NCBI GenBank assembly: GCA_016716475.1
Contig: JADJWG010000001.1
Coordinates: forward strand, 1,550,001 to 1,614,000
Reading direction: 5' to 3'
DNA length: 64,000 nucleotides
Source of the DNA: Phycisphaerales bacterium
GTDB lineage: Bacteria; Planctomycetota; Phycisphaerae; UBA1845; Fen-1342
This document shows, piece by piece, positions 17,794-26,663 of this stretch. Under the pieces are notes generated by a model. That model was not told the DNA's origin. It saw only the letters and a list, made by a program, of their open reading frames with translations, and did no database searches. Numbering within the stretch: the stretch's first letter is position 1; every line of letters starts with the position of its first letter. The position numbers were made by a program, and so were the translations under genes.

Positions 17794-19392
17794 ATGCATA
17801 CGATGCTCGTACTGCCGATTCTGATTCCGCTGCTGACCGCGGCGCTCTCACTGCTGCTCCAGGCACGGCCCGCCTGGCGGGTATGGCTGGGGGTGGGCGG
17901 CGCCGCCGTGCATCTCGCTTCGGGCGTGGCACTGCTCGTACTGATCTGGACTCATGGCGTGCAGGCCACCCAGGTCGGCAACTGGCCCGCGCCTTTCGGC
18001 ATCACACTGGTTGCGGATCTGTTCAGCGCGCTCATGGTGCTGATTGCCACCCTGATGGGCTTCGTGGTCGCGCTGTATTCGCTCGGTGATATCGGCATCC
18101 GTCGGCAGCGCTTCGGTTATTTTGCCTTGCTCCAGATTCTACTCATGGGCGTTTGTGGATCGTTTCTCACGGGCGACCTGTTCAATCTGTTCGTCTGGTT
18201 CGAGGTCATGCTGATCACCAGCTTCGTGCTGCTCGCGCTCGGCGGTGAGCGGGCCCAGATGGAAGGCGCCTTGAAGTACGTCACACTCAACCTGTTCAGC
18301 TCGGCGGTGTTTCTCTCCGGCGTCGGCATCCTCTACGGCAGCGTCAGTGCCTTGAACATGGCGGATCTCGCCCAGAAACTGCCCGTGCTGGCCGAGAGTC
18401 ACCCCCACCTCGTGCTGGCTGTGAGCAGCATGTTCCTGCTGAGTTTCGGGATTAAGGCCGGCGTGTTCCCGCTCTTTTTCTGGTTGCCGGCGAGCTACCA
18501 CACCCCCCCACCGGCGGTATCCGCGATTTTCGCGGGCCTGCTGACCAAGGTCGGCGTCTATGCGCTGCTGCGGGTCTTCACGCTAGTCTTTCCGCTCAGT
18601 CCGACGATGTACGGCCTGATCCTCGCCGTCGCCGCCCTGACAATGGTGACCGGCGTCTTCGGCGCCGTGACCCAGATGGAGATGCGCCGTATCCTCAGTT
18701 TCCACATCATCAGCCAGATCGGTTACATGGTGATGGGCCTGGGTCTGCTCTGCACGCCTGATCCGGCCATCCGCCGACTCGCCCTGGCGGCGGCCGTGTT
18801 CTACATCATCCACCACATCATCGTGAAGACGAATCTCTTCCTCGTCAGCGGGACCGTACGGGCGCTGCGCGGGACGGATGATCTCAAGCCGCTGGGAGGA
18901 CTCGCAGTTGCACTGCCCTGGCTCGCGGTGCTGTTTCTGATTCCCGCCTTCAGTCTGGCGGGCGTGCCGCCACTCTCCGGCTTCTGGGCCAAACTTGCTG
19001 TGTTGCAGGCCGGCCTGCAGGCGGAGGCCTATTGGGCGGTCTTCGCAGCCCTGTTCGCCGGGCTCCTTACCCTGCTGAGCATGGTGAAGATCTGGAATGA
19101 GGCCTTTTGGAAAGTCGCCCCCGAGCGCACCACCGACTCGGTACCACACCTGCCGCCGAGCCGCCGACGGCTCACACTGCTGGTCGTCCCCAGCATCCTG
19201 CTCGCCGCGCTCACACTGTTCATCGGCGTGTATCCACAGGGGCTTTTCCGGCTCGCGGAGCGCGCCGCCGAACAGATGCTGAACCCGACCGAGTACATCA
19301 CGGCCGTCGGTGTGCCGCCCTACCGCCCACACCTGATCGACGCTCCACCCGCTGATCCTGCCGCGTACGCGGTGCCGGAGACATCACCGTGA
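17794..19392 (+). CDS. mrpD: Na+/H+ antiporter Mrp subunit D
   Basis: 532 residues, NuoM/NuoN-like polytopic protein. It shows GDLFNLFVWFEVMLITSF with the conserved membrane Glu, FGIKAGVFPLFFWLPASYHTPP with the conserved Lys, MRRILSFHIISQIGYMVMG and LAGVPPLSGFWAKL. These are the proton-translocation residues of the family. Begins 10 bases after mrpC and its stop overlaps mrpE by four bases. Slightly longer C-terminal tail (to EEYITAVGVPPYRPH-type ending) than the Bacillus proteins, as common in proteobacterial and planctomycete forms. Confidence 0.95.
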   Translation: MHTMLVLPILIPLLTAALSLLLQARPAWRVWLGVGGAAVHLASGVALLVLIWTHGVQATQVGNWPAPFGITLVADLFSALMVLIATLMGFVVALYSLGDIGIRRQRFGYFALLQILLMGVCGSFLTGDLFNLFVWFEVMLITSFVLLALGGERAQMEGALKYVTLNLFSSAVFLSGVGILYGSVSALNMADLAQKLPVLAESHPHLVLAVSSMFLLSFGIKAGVFPLFFWLPASYHTPPPAVSAIFAGLLTKVGVYALLRVFTLVFPLSPTMYGLILAVAALTMVTGVFGAVTQMEMRRILSFHIISQIGYMVMGLGLLCTPDPAIRRLALAAAVFYIIHHIIVKTNLFLVSGTVRALRGTDDLKPLGGLAVALPWLAVLFLIPAFSLAGVPPLSGFWAKLAVLQAGLQAEAYWAVFAALFAGLLTLLSMVKIWNEAFWKVAPERTTDSVPHLPPSRRRLTLLVVPSILLAALTLFIGVYPQGLFRLAERAAEQMLNPTEYITAVGVPPYRPHLIDAPPADPAAYAVPETSP

Positions 19393-19862
19393 GTGCCCTG
19401 TTTCTCAACCTGCTGCTGGCGGTCATCTGGGCCGTGGCCACCGGCAATGGCGAGATCGCGAACCTCGTGGTCGGGTTCGTCGTCGGTTACCTCGTGCTCT
19501 GGTGGGTACGACCGCTATTCGGCGATTCGGCCTACTTCCGGAAGCTGCCGCAGGGTTTGGGTTTTCTGCTTTTCTTCCTCTGGGAAATGTTCAAATCCAA
19601 CCTGATCGTCGCGTGGGACGTGCTCACACCTCAGGTCCTGCGGCGCCCCGGAATCGTGGCCGTACCGCTCGACGCACGCACGGATACGGAGATCACGCTG
19701 CTGGCCAACATCATCTCGCTCACGCCGGGAACGCTGAGTCTGGATGTTTCCGATGATCGCAGCGTGTTGTACGTGCATGGCATGTTCGTGGACGATCCAG
19801 CGGCCTTCCGCCAGTCCATCAAACAGGGTTTTGAGCGACGCCTGCTGCAGTTGCTGCGATAA
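19389..19862 (+). CDS. mrpE: Na+/H+ antiporter Mrp subunit E
   Basis: 157 residues with the GTG start overlapping the mrpD stop (GTGA). Two N-terminal membrane helices are followed by a cytoplasmic domain with VPLDARTDTEITLLANIISLTPGTLS and VHGMFVDD, the conserved MnhE core. Its role in the complex is structural or assembly-related; it has no complex I homologue. Standard length. Confidence 0.95.
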   Translation: MSALFLNLLLAVIWAVATGNGEIANLVVGFVVGYLVLWWVRPLFGDSAYFRKLPQGLGFLLFFLWEMFKSNLIVAWDVLTPQVLRRPGIVAVPLDARTDTEITLLANIISLTPGTLSLDVSDDRSVLYVHGMFVDDPAAFRQSIKQGFERRLLQLLR

Positions 19863-19883
19863 GCGCGGGTCGGGAGAGTTGCG

Positions 19884-20147
19884 ATGGATCTGCCGCTCTA
19901 CACCGTCATCATGCTGACCATCCTCTCGGTCGCCTTTCTGCTGGCGTTTATTCGGCTGGCAATCGGTCCCAGTCTGCCGGACCGGGTCATGGCGCTGGAT
20001 GTCATGGCGGCGATCGGTGTGACGATGACAACGCTCTACTCCGTGACGCGCAATTTGCCCGTCTTTCTCGACGTGGCCATTGTGCTCGCGCTGGTGAGCT
20101 TCGTCGGGACCGTGGCGCTGGCGCGCTACCTGGAAAAAAGGGTCTGA
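19884..20147 (+). CDS. mrpF: Na+/H+ antiporter Mrp subunit F
   Basis: 87 residues, three membrane helices. LAIGPSLPDRVMALDVMAAIG is the family signature (GPSxPDRVxALD), followed by DVAIVLALVSFVGTVALARYLE. Starts 21 bases after mrpE with GGGAGAG upstream. MrpF is a small membrane subunit; in Bacillus the F subunit has also been linked to cholate efflux. Four bases separate it from mrpG. Confidence 0.95.
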   Translation: MDLPLYTVIMLTILSVAFLLAFIRLAIGPSLPDRVMALDVMAAIGVTMTTLYSVTRNLPVFLDVAIVLALVSFVGTVALARYLEKRV

Positions 20148-20150
20148 ATC

Positions 20151-20582
20151 GTGCCGCACTGGTCCTTCTACCTGGCGCTGGTATTGGAGCTGACGGGCGC
20201 AGCTTTTGTACTGATTGCCGCGCTCGGCATCCTGCTGATGCCCGATCTCTACAACCGCATGCAGGCCGCAAGCAAGGCCGCCACGCTGGGCACCGCAGCG
20301 ATGGTGCTCGGGGCAGCAGTCCATTTCGCCGATGTCGGCGTGGCGGTGCGGGCCGTCATGGTGGCGGCGTTCCTCTTTCTGACGGCCCCCATCGCCGCCC
20401 ACATGCTGGCACGGGCGGGCTACCTGGCGCGCGTGCCCCTGTCGAGCGACACAACGATCGACGAACTCCAGGGCCGCTACAACCGCACCACCCACGCGCT
20501 CGCCAGCCGCGGTGAACCCGATTCGCTGACCGGTGTGCCGCGGTCGGAGGCGGACAGGGTGGAATCCCCGGAGCAGCCGTAG
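20151..20582 (+). CDS. mrpG: Na+/H+ antiporter Mrp subunit G
   Basis: 143 residues, GTG start directly after mrpF. Three membrane helices with LGILLMPDLYNRMQAASKAATLG, the conserved MnhG motif, and FLTAPIAAHMLARAGY. The hydrophilic C-terminal tail (after about residue 100) is longer than in Bacillus. It completes the A-G order of the seven-gene group 1 Mrp operon, so the antiporter is probably functional. Confidence 0.95.
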   Translation: MPHWSFYLALVLELTGAAFVLIAALGILLMPDLYNRMQAASKAATLGTAAMVLGAAVHFADVGVAVRAVMVAAFLFLTAPIAAHMLARAGYLARVPLSSDTTIDELQGRYNRTTHALASRGEPDSLTGVPRSEADRVESPEQP

Positions 20583-20602
20583 CCCTCGCGTCGGAGGTCA
20601 GC

Positions 20603-20956
20603 ATGTCGGGTTTGTTCACGGGCACGCCCTGGGAGCGACCGGTCACGTGTGAAGTGTGTCACCGGCCGCGCGCGTCTTGCGCGTGTCCGCGCAACGCCAT
20701 GGGCACGCACTGTCCGCCGGCCCAGCAGGCGGCCCGCGTGCGACGTGAGCGGCGGCGCGGCAAAATGGTAACGATCGTCACGGGGCTCGATCCGGTCGCG
20801 AGTAATTTGCAGGCGCTTCTGAGGGAACTGCGTACCCTTTGCGCCGCCGGCGGGACCGTCACGGAAGGAACCATCGAGGTACAGGGGGATCATCGCGATC
20901 GAATCATCGCGCTGCTGCACGAGCGCGGCTATCCGGCCCGGGCAGCGGGTGGATGA
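20603..20956 (+). CDS. SUI1/eIF1-like (YciH family) protein with N-terminal cysteine cluster
   Basis: 117 residues. The C-terminal 65 residues are a SUI1 domain: MVTIVTGLDP, LRTLCAAGGTVTEGTIEVQGDHRDRII, matching the GGTVKDGxIEIQGDHRD motif of eIF1 and bacterial YciH. YciH-like factors influence start codon fidelity at the small ribosomal subunit. The N-terminus has CEVCHRPRASCACP, a compact CxxC...CxC cluster that could bind zinc, as in some planctomycete and archaeal relatives. Strong GGAGG upstream of ATG. It lies 20 bases after mrpG, so it may be co-transcribed with the antiporter operon. Confidence 0.85.
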   Translation: MSGLFTGTPWERPVTCEVCHRPRASCACPRNAMGTHCPPAQQAARVRRERRRGKMVTIVTGLDPVASNLQALLRELRTLCAAGGTVTEGTIEVQGDHRDRIIALLHERGYPARAAGG

Positions 20957-20966
20957 GCGTTGCCGC

Positions 20967-21596
20967 TTACTTCAGCTCGACGTTCCAGTACGCGTAATCC
21001 AGGAACTGCTTCCAGCTCGCATACTTCGCATCCGACATCTTCACGGTCAGAATCGGAGAACGCCGCGGCTTGACCGGGTGGTTGATCAGCGTCATGTGGG
21101 CCTGCTCCGGCGTGCGGCCACCCTTCTTGACGTTGCACCTGACGCAAGCGCAGACGATGTTTTCCCAGGTGTTGCCGCCACCCTGGGAGCGTGGCGTCAC
21201 GTGGTCCAGACTAAGCTCCTGCGTGGGGAATCGCTTCCCGCAATACTGGCAGCGGTTCTGATCCCGCGCGAAGAGATTGCGCCGGTTCAGCTTGACACCC
21301 GCAGCCGGCAAACGATCGTACCCCAGCAGCCGGATGATTTTGGGCACGGCAATCTGGAAATGGACCGTGCGAATCCAGTCGTGCTTCTCCGGTTCGAACT
21401 GTCGCCGCGCCTGACTGACCTCAACCCAGTTGTCGAAGTCGTACGAGAGGTACTGCCCGTCATGAACGAAGACGACCTCTGCGAGGTTGCGATACAGCAT
21501 CGTCAGCGCCCGGCGCGCATTCACCACCCGTACCGCCATGTACAAGCGGTTGAGTAACAAGACATTGGCGCTCAGGGCCGATTCTGCGGCAATCAT
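20967..21596 (-). CDS. HNH endonuclease
   Basis: 209 residues. RNLFARDQNRCQYCGKRF, LSLDHVTPRSQGGGNTWENIVCACVRCNVKKGGRTP is a complete HNH nuclease core with two CxxC zinc knuckles and the catalytic DH. The N-terminal third (LLLNRLYMAVRVVNARRALTMLY and VEVSQARRQFEP) is conserved in a widespread chromosomal family of single-gene HNH proteins. The frame extends 92 codons upstream, but ATG 21596 has GAGGTG about 6 bases before it and begins the conserved region. Convergent with the SUI1 gene with 10 bases between. No homing or phage context, so this is likely a resident housekeeping-type nuclease of unknown target. Confidence 0.88.
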   Translation of the reverse strand: MIAAESALSANVLLLNRLYMAVRVVNARRALTMLYRNLAEVVFVHDGQYLSYDFDNWVEVSQARRQFEPEKHDWIRTVHFQIAVPKIIRLLGYDRLPAAGVKLNRRNLFARDQNRCQYCGKRFPTQELSLDHVTPRSQGGGNTWENIVCACVRCNVKKGGRTPEQAHMTLINHPVKPRRSPILTVKMSDAKYASWKQFLDYAYWNVELK

Positions 21597-21811
21597 GCCA
21601 CACCTCAATGCACTACGGCTTGCGCTCGAAACGCCGGGCCGCCCGCTAATCTTAGCGATGCAGCAAGCTGCGTGGCAACGTAAATTCCCGGTGCAGGAGC
21701 ATCGCACCCGTCCGGACGAGCGCTCCCAGACCTTCGTCAGCACATCCTGAACCCCGTGAACCGGACTGCGTTCGCTTGCACTTTGCGCCCCCAGCGCGAT
21801 AAAACCGCAGC

Positions 21812-24451
21812 ATGCTCGCCACGGATGAATTTTCGAAGCATCCCGTCCCTGCTGAGTCGAGCACGTCACCACGTCCCTGGATGCGGGGCACCGTGCTCAT
21901 TCTGGCGATACTCCTCGTGGGCGTGCCGGATCTCGATGCCCCCTGGTCACCGGGGCGCGAGCAGACCCATCTCGCCAATCATCCGCTCATCCACCTGTTC
22001 TCCGGAGACAGTGAAGTCCCGTTGCTTTCACAAATGCAACGCGCGCTCCGCGATCCCGAACTTAGCGCCGGCGCCGGACCCCTGGGGTGGGCGGCCTATG
22101 CGGTGCAGTGGTCGCTTTCAGACGGGGACCCGCTGGCCCTGCGCGGCGTGGACCTCCTGCTGCATGCTGCGAACGCTCTATTACTCTGGTGGTTGCTGAC
22201 ACATTTACTTGCCCATGCAGCGGGCAACGGCACCACGCCACAGCCCGTGCTCGCTTGGTGGCTCGCACTGGGGTGGGCGTTGCATCCGGCCTTGCTGCCA
22301 GCGTACGCCGTCGATGCCCCACGGCCGCAATTGCTGGCGGCGTTGCTGGGGCTTGGCGCGTTGTGCGCCTGTCTCCGGGCCATGCCACCGCCCCATTCTT
22401 CAAAGGTATCCTCCGACGGGACACCAACGGTGCGCAACGTTTTGTGGACGGGCGCACTCGCCTGTGCCGTACTTGCCCAGGGTTTCGCACCGCAACCTGT
22501 GTGGCTGTTTCTCCTGTTGACCATCGAACTGACCTGCCGCGGTGGGCACCGGGCGTGGCGCGCTTGGCGCAGCTACCTGCTCCTCCTGCTCGGTTTCGGC
22601 TCCACCGTCGGGTATATCCACATGTACCGTGGCAGCTTTCCACCGGAGTGGTTGGTTACCCTGTGGGCGGTCGGGCATGCCTTGCGCGCGGCCGTATGGC
22701 CCTTTGGACTCACCCCCGATGCCCTCGTCGCACCGTCTCTACACTGGGGTGCGGTGCTCCCGCTGCTAGGGATTGTCACCCTGATCGTTTCGATCATCAT
22801 GGCGCTCGCCGCGGCCCGTCGCGGTCAGACCCGCGCCGCAACGATCGGCTGGATCTGGTTCGGCGCCGCCCTGATAACCGGCGTACACGGCACCCGCACG
22901 GCTGAAACCGTGACGAACGCTGCGCTCTACATGCCGCTGATGGGGGCCGCACTTGTACTTGGCGTGGCATTGGAGCGACTTCGTGCCGCAGTGGCGCCGG
23001 CCACGCGCCAAGGGCTCCTGAACTGGCACGCCGGCTGGCTTCGGCTGGCCGTACTGCTACTGGCAGTCGTGTCGTTTCTTGATGTGCAAAGCGCTCGCAA
23101 CGGCATCCCCCGGGCTGAGCAATTACGCGGCGACAGCGATGACCCACGGGCCCATTGGCGGCTGGCGATCGCGCTCGACGATGCTGCCCAAGGTGTGCTG
23201 TCACGCTCCGTATTTGCGGCGGTGCCGGCTGAGGCGCGCGACGCTCTCCCAAACTATTTTCGGGATCGGTGGCGCCAGGTATTGCACGCAGCCGCGGCAT
23301 CGAAACGACTCGATGAATGCCTGCCGACACCGGCGGCACGGGCGACATTTCACCGCCGGCTGTCATTCGCGTTTCAGCGCGCGGGCGATGGGGTGGCCTG
23401 TTTAAGCCAAGCCGAGGCGGCCAGGCAGATTGAACCAGAAGCTCATCTGAGTTGGCTGCGTCTGGCTCAGGCCTACCAGATGCTGCGCGACTTCAACGCG
23501 GCGGCAACGGCTTACGCTTCGGCTGGCGAGTGTCTGCCAGCGGATCCGGCTGCTCGTCTGACCTTCGAAACCAACTACGGCTGGCTGCTCATGTTCGATC
23601 TCGGTCGCGCTGCCGAGGCCTGCCCGCATTTTGAGGCCGCCGTAACAGCAGCACGGAGCGGAAATCTGCCCACACCCCCGGACACGTGGATCGGGATAGC
23701 CCGTTGCGAGGTGCGCTTCGGTTCGGGTGAAACTGGCTATCGCCTGATCATGGAGGTGCTGCGTCAACTCGATCCGGTTGTCCAGCCGACGCTGTACCTG
23801 GCGGGTGGATTGGTCCTGGCCGAATATCACCTGCGCAGCCATCACTGGGCCGAAGCATGGCGCGTGTATCGATCCGTCCTGGCTGATCATCCCACCCAGT
23901 ACGAAGCCCTGCGCGGTTTTCACGAAGTCTGTCTCCAGATGGATCAATTGGATGCAGCCCTGACCGCCTGGCGCACTGCCGCGCGGCTGGAGCCGGGCGA
24001 TCGCAACTTCAGGTCTTACGCGGTTTGGACAGCGGCCCTTGCGCGTGACCCCAGTACAGGCCCCATGGCCGATCGGCTACTGCTCGACGATCGGGACAAT
24101 CCGTTGGCGTGCTACTCACAGATGCTGATTGCCCTACGGACCGGTGCGGTGGATCGCGCCTGTGAATGGACAAGCCGGGCGACCTTGGGAACCCCCTTGC
24201 CTGAGGCCCGTGCGTCTCTGCGAGCGGCCGCCTCCCTGCGTCTACTCATGGAACGTAGCCAGCTTCCGGAAGAGGCCGTTATCGTTTGGGCAAGCATACA
24301 TGAGGCCACAGAGTTTCCGGAGGCCGACAAACTGAAGGTGGCCGAGCAGTTGGCCGACTTCCGCAGCAGCCACCCGGACAGCCCGTGGGATGGGCTGGCC
24401 GCAAGCGTTCACGCTCGACTTCTCGGACTCGACGTCGGAAAAGCACCATGA
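21812..24451 (+). CDS. Polytopic membrane protein with C-terminal TPR region, TMTC-like
   Basis: 879 residues. The first half has about ten hydrophobic helices; one early segment (ALRGVDLLLHAANALLLWWLL) matches the LVNLLLHxxNALLLxxLL motif of the GT-C/TMTC membrane glycosyltransferase-like proteins. From about residue 440 the protein is soluble and helical, with tetratricopeptide-like repeats (for example LSWLRLAQAYQMLRDFNAAATAYASAGECLP and LRGFHEVCLQMDQLDAALTAWRTAARLEPGD). Eukaryotic TMTC proteins O-mannosylate cadherins; bacterial relatives are uncharacterised. The acidic catalytic loop expected after the first helix is not obvious (DLDAPWSPGREQ), so activity is uncertain. Divergent from the HNH gene across about 215 bases. 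Confidence 0.65.
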   Translation: MLATDEFSKHPVPAESSTSPRPWMRGTVLILAILLVGVPDLDAPWSPGREQTHLANHPLIHLFSGDSEVPLLSQMQRALRDPELSAGAGPLGWAAYAVQWSLSDGDPLALRGVDLLLHAANALLLWWLLTHLLAHAAGNGTTPQPVLAWWLALGWALHPALLPAYAVDAPRPQLLAALLGLGALCACLRAMPPPHSSKVSSDGTPTVRNVLWTGALACAVLAQGFAPQPVWLFLLLTIELTCRGGHRAWRAWRSYLLLLLGFGSTVGYIHMYRGSFPPEWLVTLWAVGHALRAAVWPFGLTPDALVAPSLHWGAVLPLLGIVTLIVSIIMALAAARRGQTRAATIGWIWFGAALITGVHGTRTAETVTNAALYMPLMGAALVLGVALERLRAAVAPATRQGLLNWHAGWLRLAVLLLAVVSFLDVQSARNGIPRAEQLRGDSDDPRAHWRLAIALDDAAQGVLSRSVFAAVPAEARDALPNYFRDRWRQVLHAAAASKRLDECLPTPAARATFHRRLSFAFQRAGDGVACLSQAEAARQIEPEAHLSWLRLAQAYQMLRDFNAAATAYASAGECLPADPAARLTFETNYGWLLMFDLGRAAEACPHFEAAVTAARSGNLPTPPDTWIGIARCEVRFGSGETGYRLIMEVLRQLDPVVQPTLYLAGGLVLAEYHLRSHHWAEAWRVYRSVLADHPTQYEALRGFHEVCLQMDQLDAALTAWRTAARLEPGDRNFRSYAVWTAALARDPSTGPMADRLLLDDRDNPLACYSQMLIALRTGAVDRACEWTSRATLGTPLPEARASLRAAASLRLLMERSQLPEEAVIVWASIHEATEFPEADKLKVAEQLADFRSSHPDSPWDGLAASVHARLLGLDVGKAP

Positions 24452-24824
24452 ATTTTCGTACCGGGTGAAGATTTTGGGGGAAGTCTTGGTTGAAACTATG
24501 GCAAGCCGGGGTATACTGCTATGCAGCGAAAGAGCATTCAAACTGACGGTAAAACGTCACTTGAACACAACCTCTTTCGTCACAACAACTTGCTTCCACT
24601 CGCTGCGGCACCCTTAGACCGCGCCAATACCCACAGGGTGCCGCACGCCTTATAAATGGACCCCGCGAGATACGTTGAACTTCCACCTAACATCGCGTGG
24701 GTTCATTCTTGTCGGGCGCGGTTCCAAGCTGATGATTTCACCAAACCGTCACAACTCCCTGCGATGCGGCTTACCACCCTCCGGATGCACTGACTTGGCC
24801 GCAACCTGCGGTTAAGCTTCTGCT
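24452..24824 (+). other. Intergenic region with a 9-bp stem hairpin (24605-24644)
   Basis: 373 bases without a recognisable gene between the TMTC-like and kinase-like genes. GCGGCACCC (24605-24613) and GGGTGCCGC (24636-24644) are perfect inverted repeats around a 22-base loop; no T tract follows. The promoter at 24490 would transcribe it. It could be a terminator-like element, a structured leader or a small RNA. Confidence 0.4.
24490..24517 (+). promoter_or_regulatory. Candidate sigma-70 type promoter
   Basis: TTGAAA (24490-24495), 16-bp spacer, TATACT (24512-24517), in the gap after the TMTC-like gene. The nearest downstream gene starts 300 bases on at 24825, so the promoter either gives a long leader or a small RNA that would include the 24605-24644 hairpin. 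Confidence 0.4.
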
Positions 24825-25637
24825 GTGTACGCGACGAAGCGAAAACACGCACCCAAGCAGCCCGTACGGCGCATTCGCCATACCTGGCTTTATGCACTGC
24901 CCGGCGGAGAACTACCGGCACACCTGTGGGTCGCCGGACGACGCTACGACCTTGCCCACACCTTCAAACACGACTTTTTCGCCGCTACCGGCCTTTATCG
25001 CAGCAATACCGAAAAGGTCGTCGCCAAGTTCAACCGGCGCAGTCCCTTCTTTGGCATTCCGCTGCTCTGGATCGGACGACTCCTGGGTCGCCACGAAGTC
25101 CACCTCTATCAGCAAGCCCACGACCTGCGCGGGGTACCGCGACTACTCGCGGCGATCGACGATACGGGTTTGTTGCACGACTTTGTACCCGGGCGACCAC
25201 TGGGGCGGCGTGAAGCCGTGTCCGACACGTTCTTTGATGATTTGCTGGAACTCTTGCAGACCCTTCATCGCCGTGATATTGCATACGTCGACCTCAATAA
25301 GCGCCAAAACATCCTCGTGGGGGACGACGGTCGGCCCTATCTGATCGACTTCCAAATCTCTTTGCACCTGCCACCGGTGGGCTGGCGTGCCTGGCGACCG
25401 GTACGCTGGGTGCTGCACCATTTCCAGCACGGCGATTATTACCACTACCTGAAGCACAAGCGCCGGTTGCGCCCCGACCTCCTGACGCCAAGCGAAGTGG
25501 CGGTGCTCGACCGGTTGAATCTCGGAATACGACTGCACCGCTGGTGTACTCGGCCTTTGACGCATCTGCGCCGCCAAATCCTGCGGCTCCTGAACGCCGG
25601 CCAGGCCTCGGAGGTGGCCGGCTCGGACGCGAAATGA
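24825..25637 (+). CDS. Small protein-kinase-fold protein (RIO/WaaP-like)
   Basis: 270 residues from a GTG. The C-terminal lobe has IAYVDLNKRQNILVGDDGRPYLIDFQISL: a catalytic-loop D-x-(4)-N and a DFG-equivalent Asp (IDFQ), as in lipopolysaccharide kinases and RIO-like kinases. The N-lobe includes a probable ATP-binding Lys around TEKVVAKFNR. The C-terminus is basic with a cluster of aromatic residues. Bacterial proteins of this kind phosphorylate sugars or lipids (Kdo kinase/WaaP) or proteins; the substrate here is unknown. It stands alone with no LPS genes in the window. Confidence 0.7.
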   Translation: MYATKRKHAPKQPVRRIRHTWLYALPGGELPAHLWVAGRRYDLAHTFKHDFFAATGLYRSNTEKVVAKFNRRSPFFGIPLLWIGRLLGRHEVHLYQQAHDLRGVPRLLAAIDDTGLLHDFVPGRPLGRREAVSDTFFDDLLELLQTLHRRDIAYVDLNKRQNILVGDDGRPYLIDFQISLHLPPVGWRAWRPVRWVLHHFQHGDYYHYLKHKRRLRPDLLTPSEVAVLDRLNLGIRLHRWCTRPLTHLRRQILRLLNAGQASEVAGSDAK

Positions 25638-25899
25638 TCTCCGGGCGGAACAGGCGATTGCTGGCTAGCACACTAGCCCTCGAATGCGGCGCGGGGTAAA
25701 CTCCGGCGTCGCGGGTAGTCCATACCAGGCGCCCACGACGGGACTTTGGATCGATCACAGTGCCGGTGACCGCTCACGCAGCCGAATTCCGCGCACGGAG
25801 GCGCGAACGGCGCGATCAGGCCGACTGCGAGCGCACGGACGGTGCGATGCGGCGGCGGGGCGGCGGGTGCTCTGGATCATGAATCAGCGAGGATGAGCG

Positions 25900-26388
25900 A
25901 TGACAAGGATGCTGCTGACGGTGTTGTTCGCAGGCGGTCTGTTCGTCGGGACGGGTTGCGTGGGGACCCAGGGTCTGGGCAGTGACGTAAACGCGGAACA
26001 ACGCATCTTCGGCGACTTCGAGCTGGCCGGGCACAACCAGTATCGGCGCATCCTGCCCGGCTCACGCGTGCGCCATCTTAAGATCGCGGGCAACAACAAC
26101 CGCGTTGAAGTCATGGAAGACGTTACCGTCTACAAGATCGAAGCGTGGGGCAACGGCAACGAGGTCAGTCTCCCGTACCACTTGCTCGAGGTCCAGTTCA
26201 ACTCCGTCGGCAGTAACACAGTCGTCAATCGTCCGGCACCGCCGCGCGCGGACTTTGGGCTGCCACCCGCCCAGCCGGCCTGGACACCGGCACCTTCCGC
26301 GGCTCCAACTACGCCACCGCCCAGCCAGCCGTTGCCCCCTCCAGAGGCCGATGACATGCCTCCGGTTGACGCCAACGACTTCGAATAG
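25900..26388 (+). CDS. Lipoprotein of unknown function with Pro-rich tail
   Basis: 162 residues. The N-terminus MTRMLLTVLFAGGLFVGTGC ends in a lipobox (VGTGC), so lipid attachment at Cys20 is expected. The middle (residues about 25-105) is rich in Asn, Val and Gly with a repeating pattern (HLKIAGNNNRVEVMEDVTVYKIEAWGNGNEVSLP) like a short beta-helix or DUF3060-type fold. The last 55 residues are Pro/Ala-rich and acidic at the end (DDMPPVDANDFE), a probable disordered spacer. No catalytic residues stand out. Start ATG follows GAGGATGAGCG. It is isolated between the kinase-like gene and fliD. Confidence 0.65.
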   Translation: MTRMLLTVLFAGGLFVGTGCVGTQGLGSDVNAEQRIFGDFELAGHNQYRRILPGSRVRHLKIAGNNNRVEVMEDVTVYKIEAWGNGNEVSLPYHLLEVQFNSVGSNTVVNRPAPPRADFGLPPAQPAWTPAPSAAPTTPPPSQPLPPPEADDMPPVDANDFE

Positions 26389-26663
26389 GTCCGATTACCG
26401 TACGCGAAGCACCACGCACACGGCACACCGCGCCCGGTTCCACATGCCGCGGTTCGGCGCATCCAGCGCTCCGTGCAACCGCAATACAGCCGCGTGAGCA
26501 TTGCTCCGCTCACGTGGCCGCCAGTCGCTGGTAGTCCGGTTTCCCTTTCCCACGCAATTCCACCGCCCGCGGCATTCATCTTGCCCCTTAACCACCCGAT
26601 ACCGTCGAGTGCCGCGACTACGTTTGCGCGGCCGGTATAACGGCGTGCCCCCGGAGGACCGCC

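Noticed and set aside
20949..21557. 202-codon plus-strand open frame
   Set aside because: Antisense of the HNH endonuclease, whose HNH motif and Shine-Dalgarno are clear.
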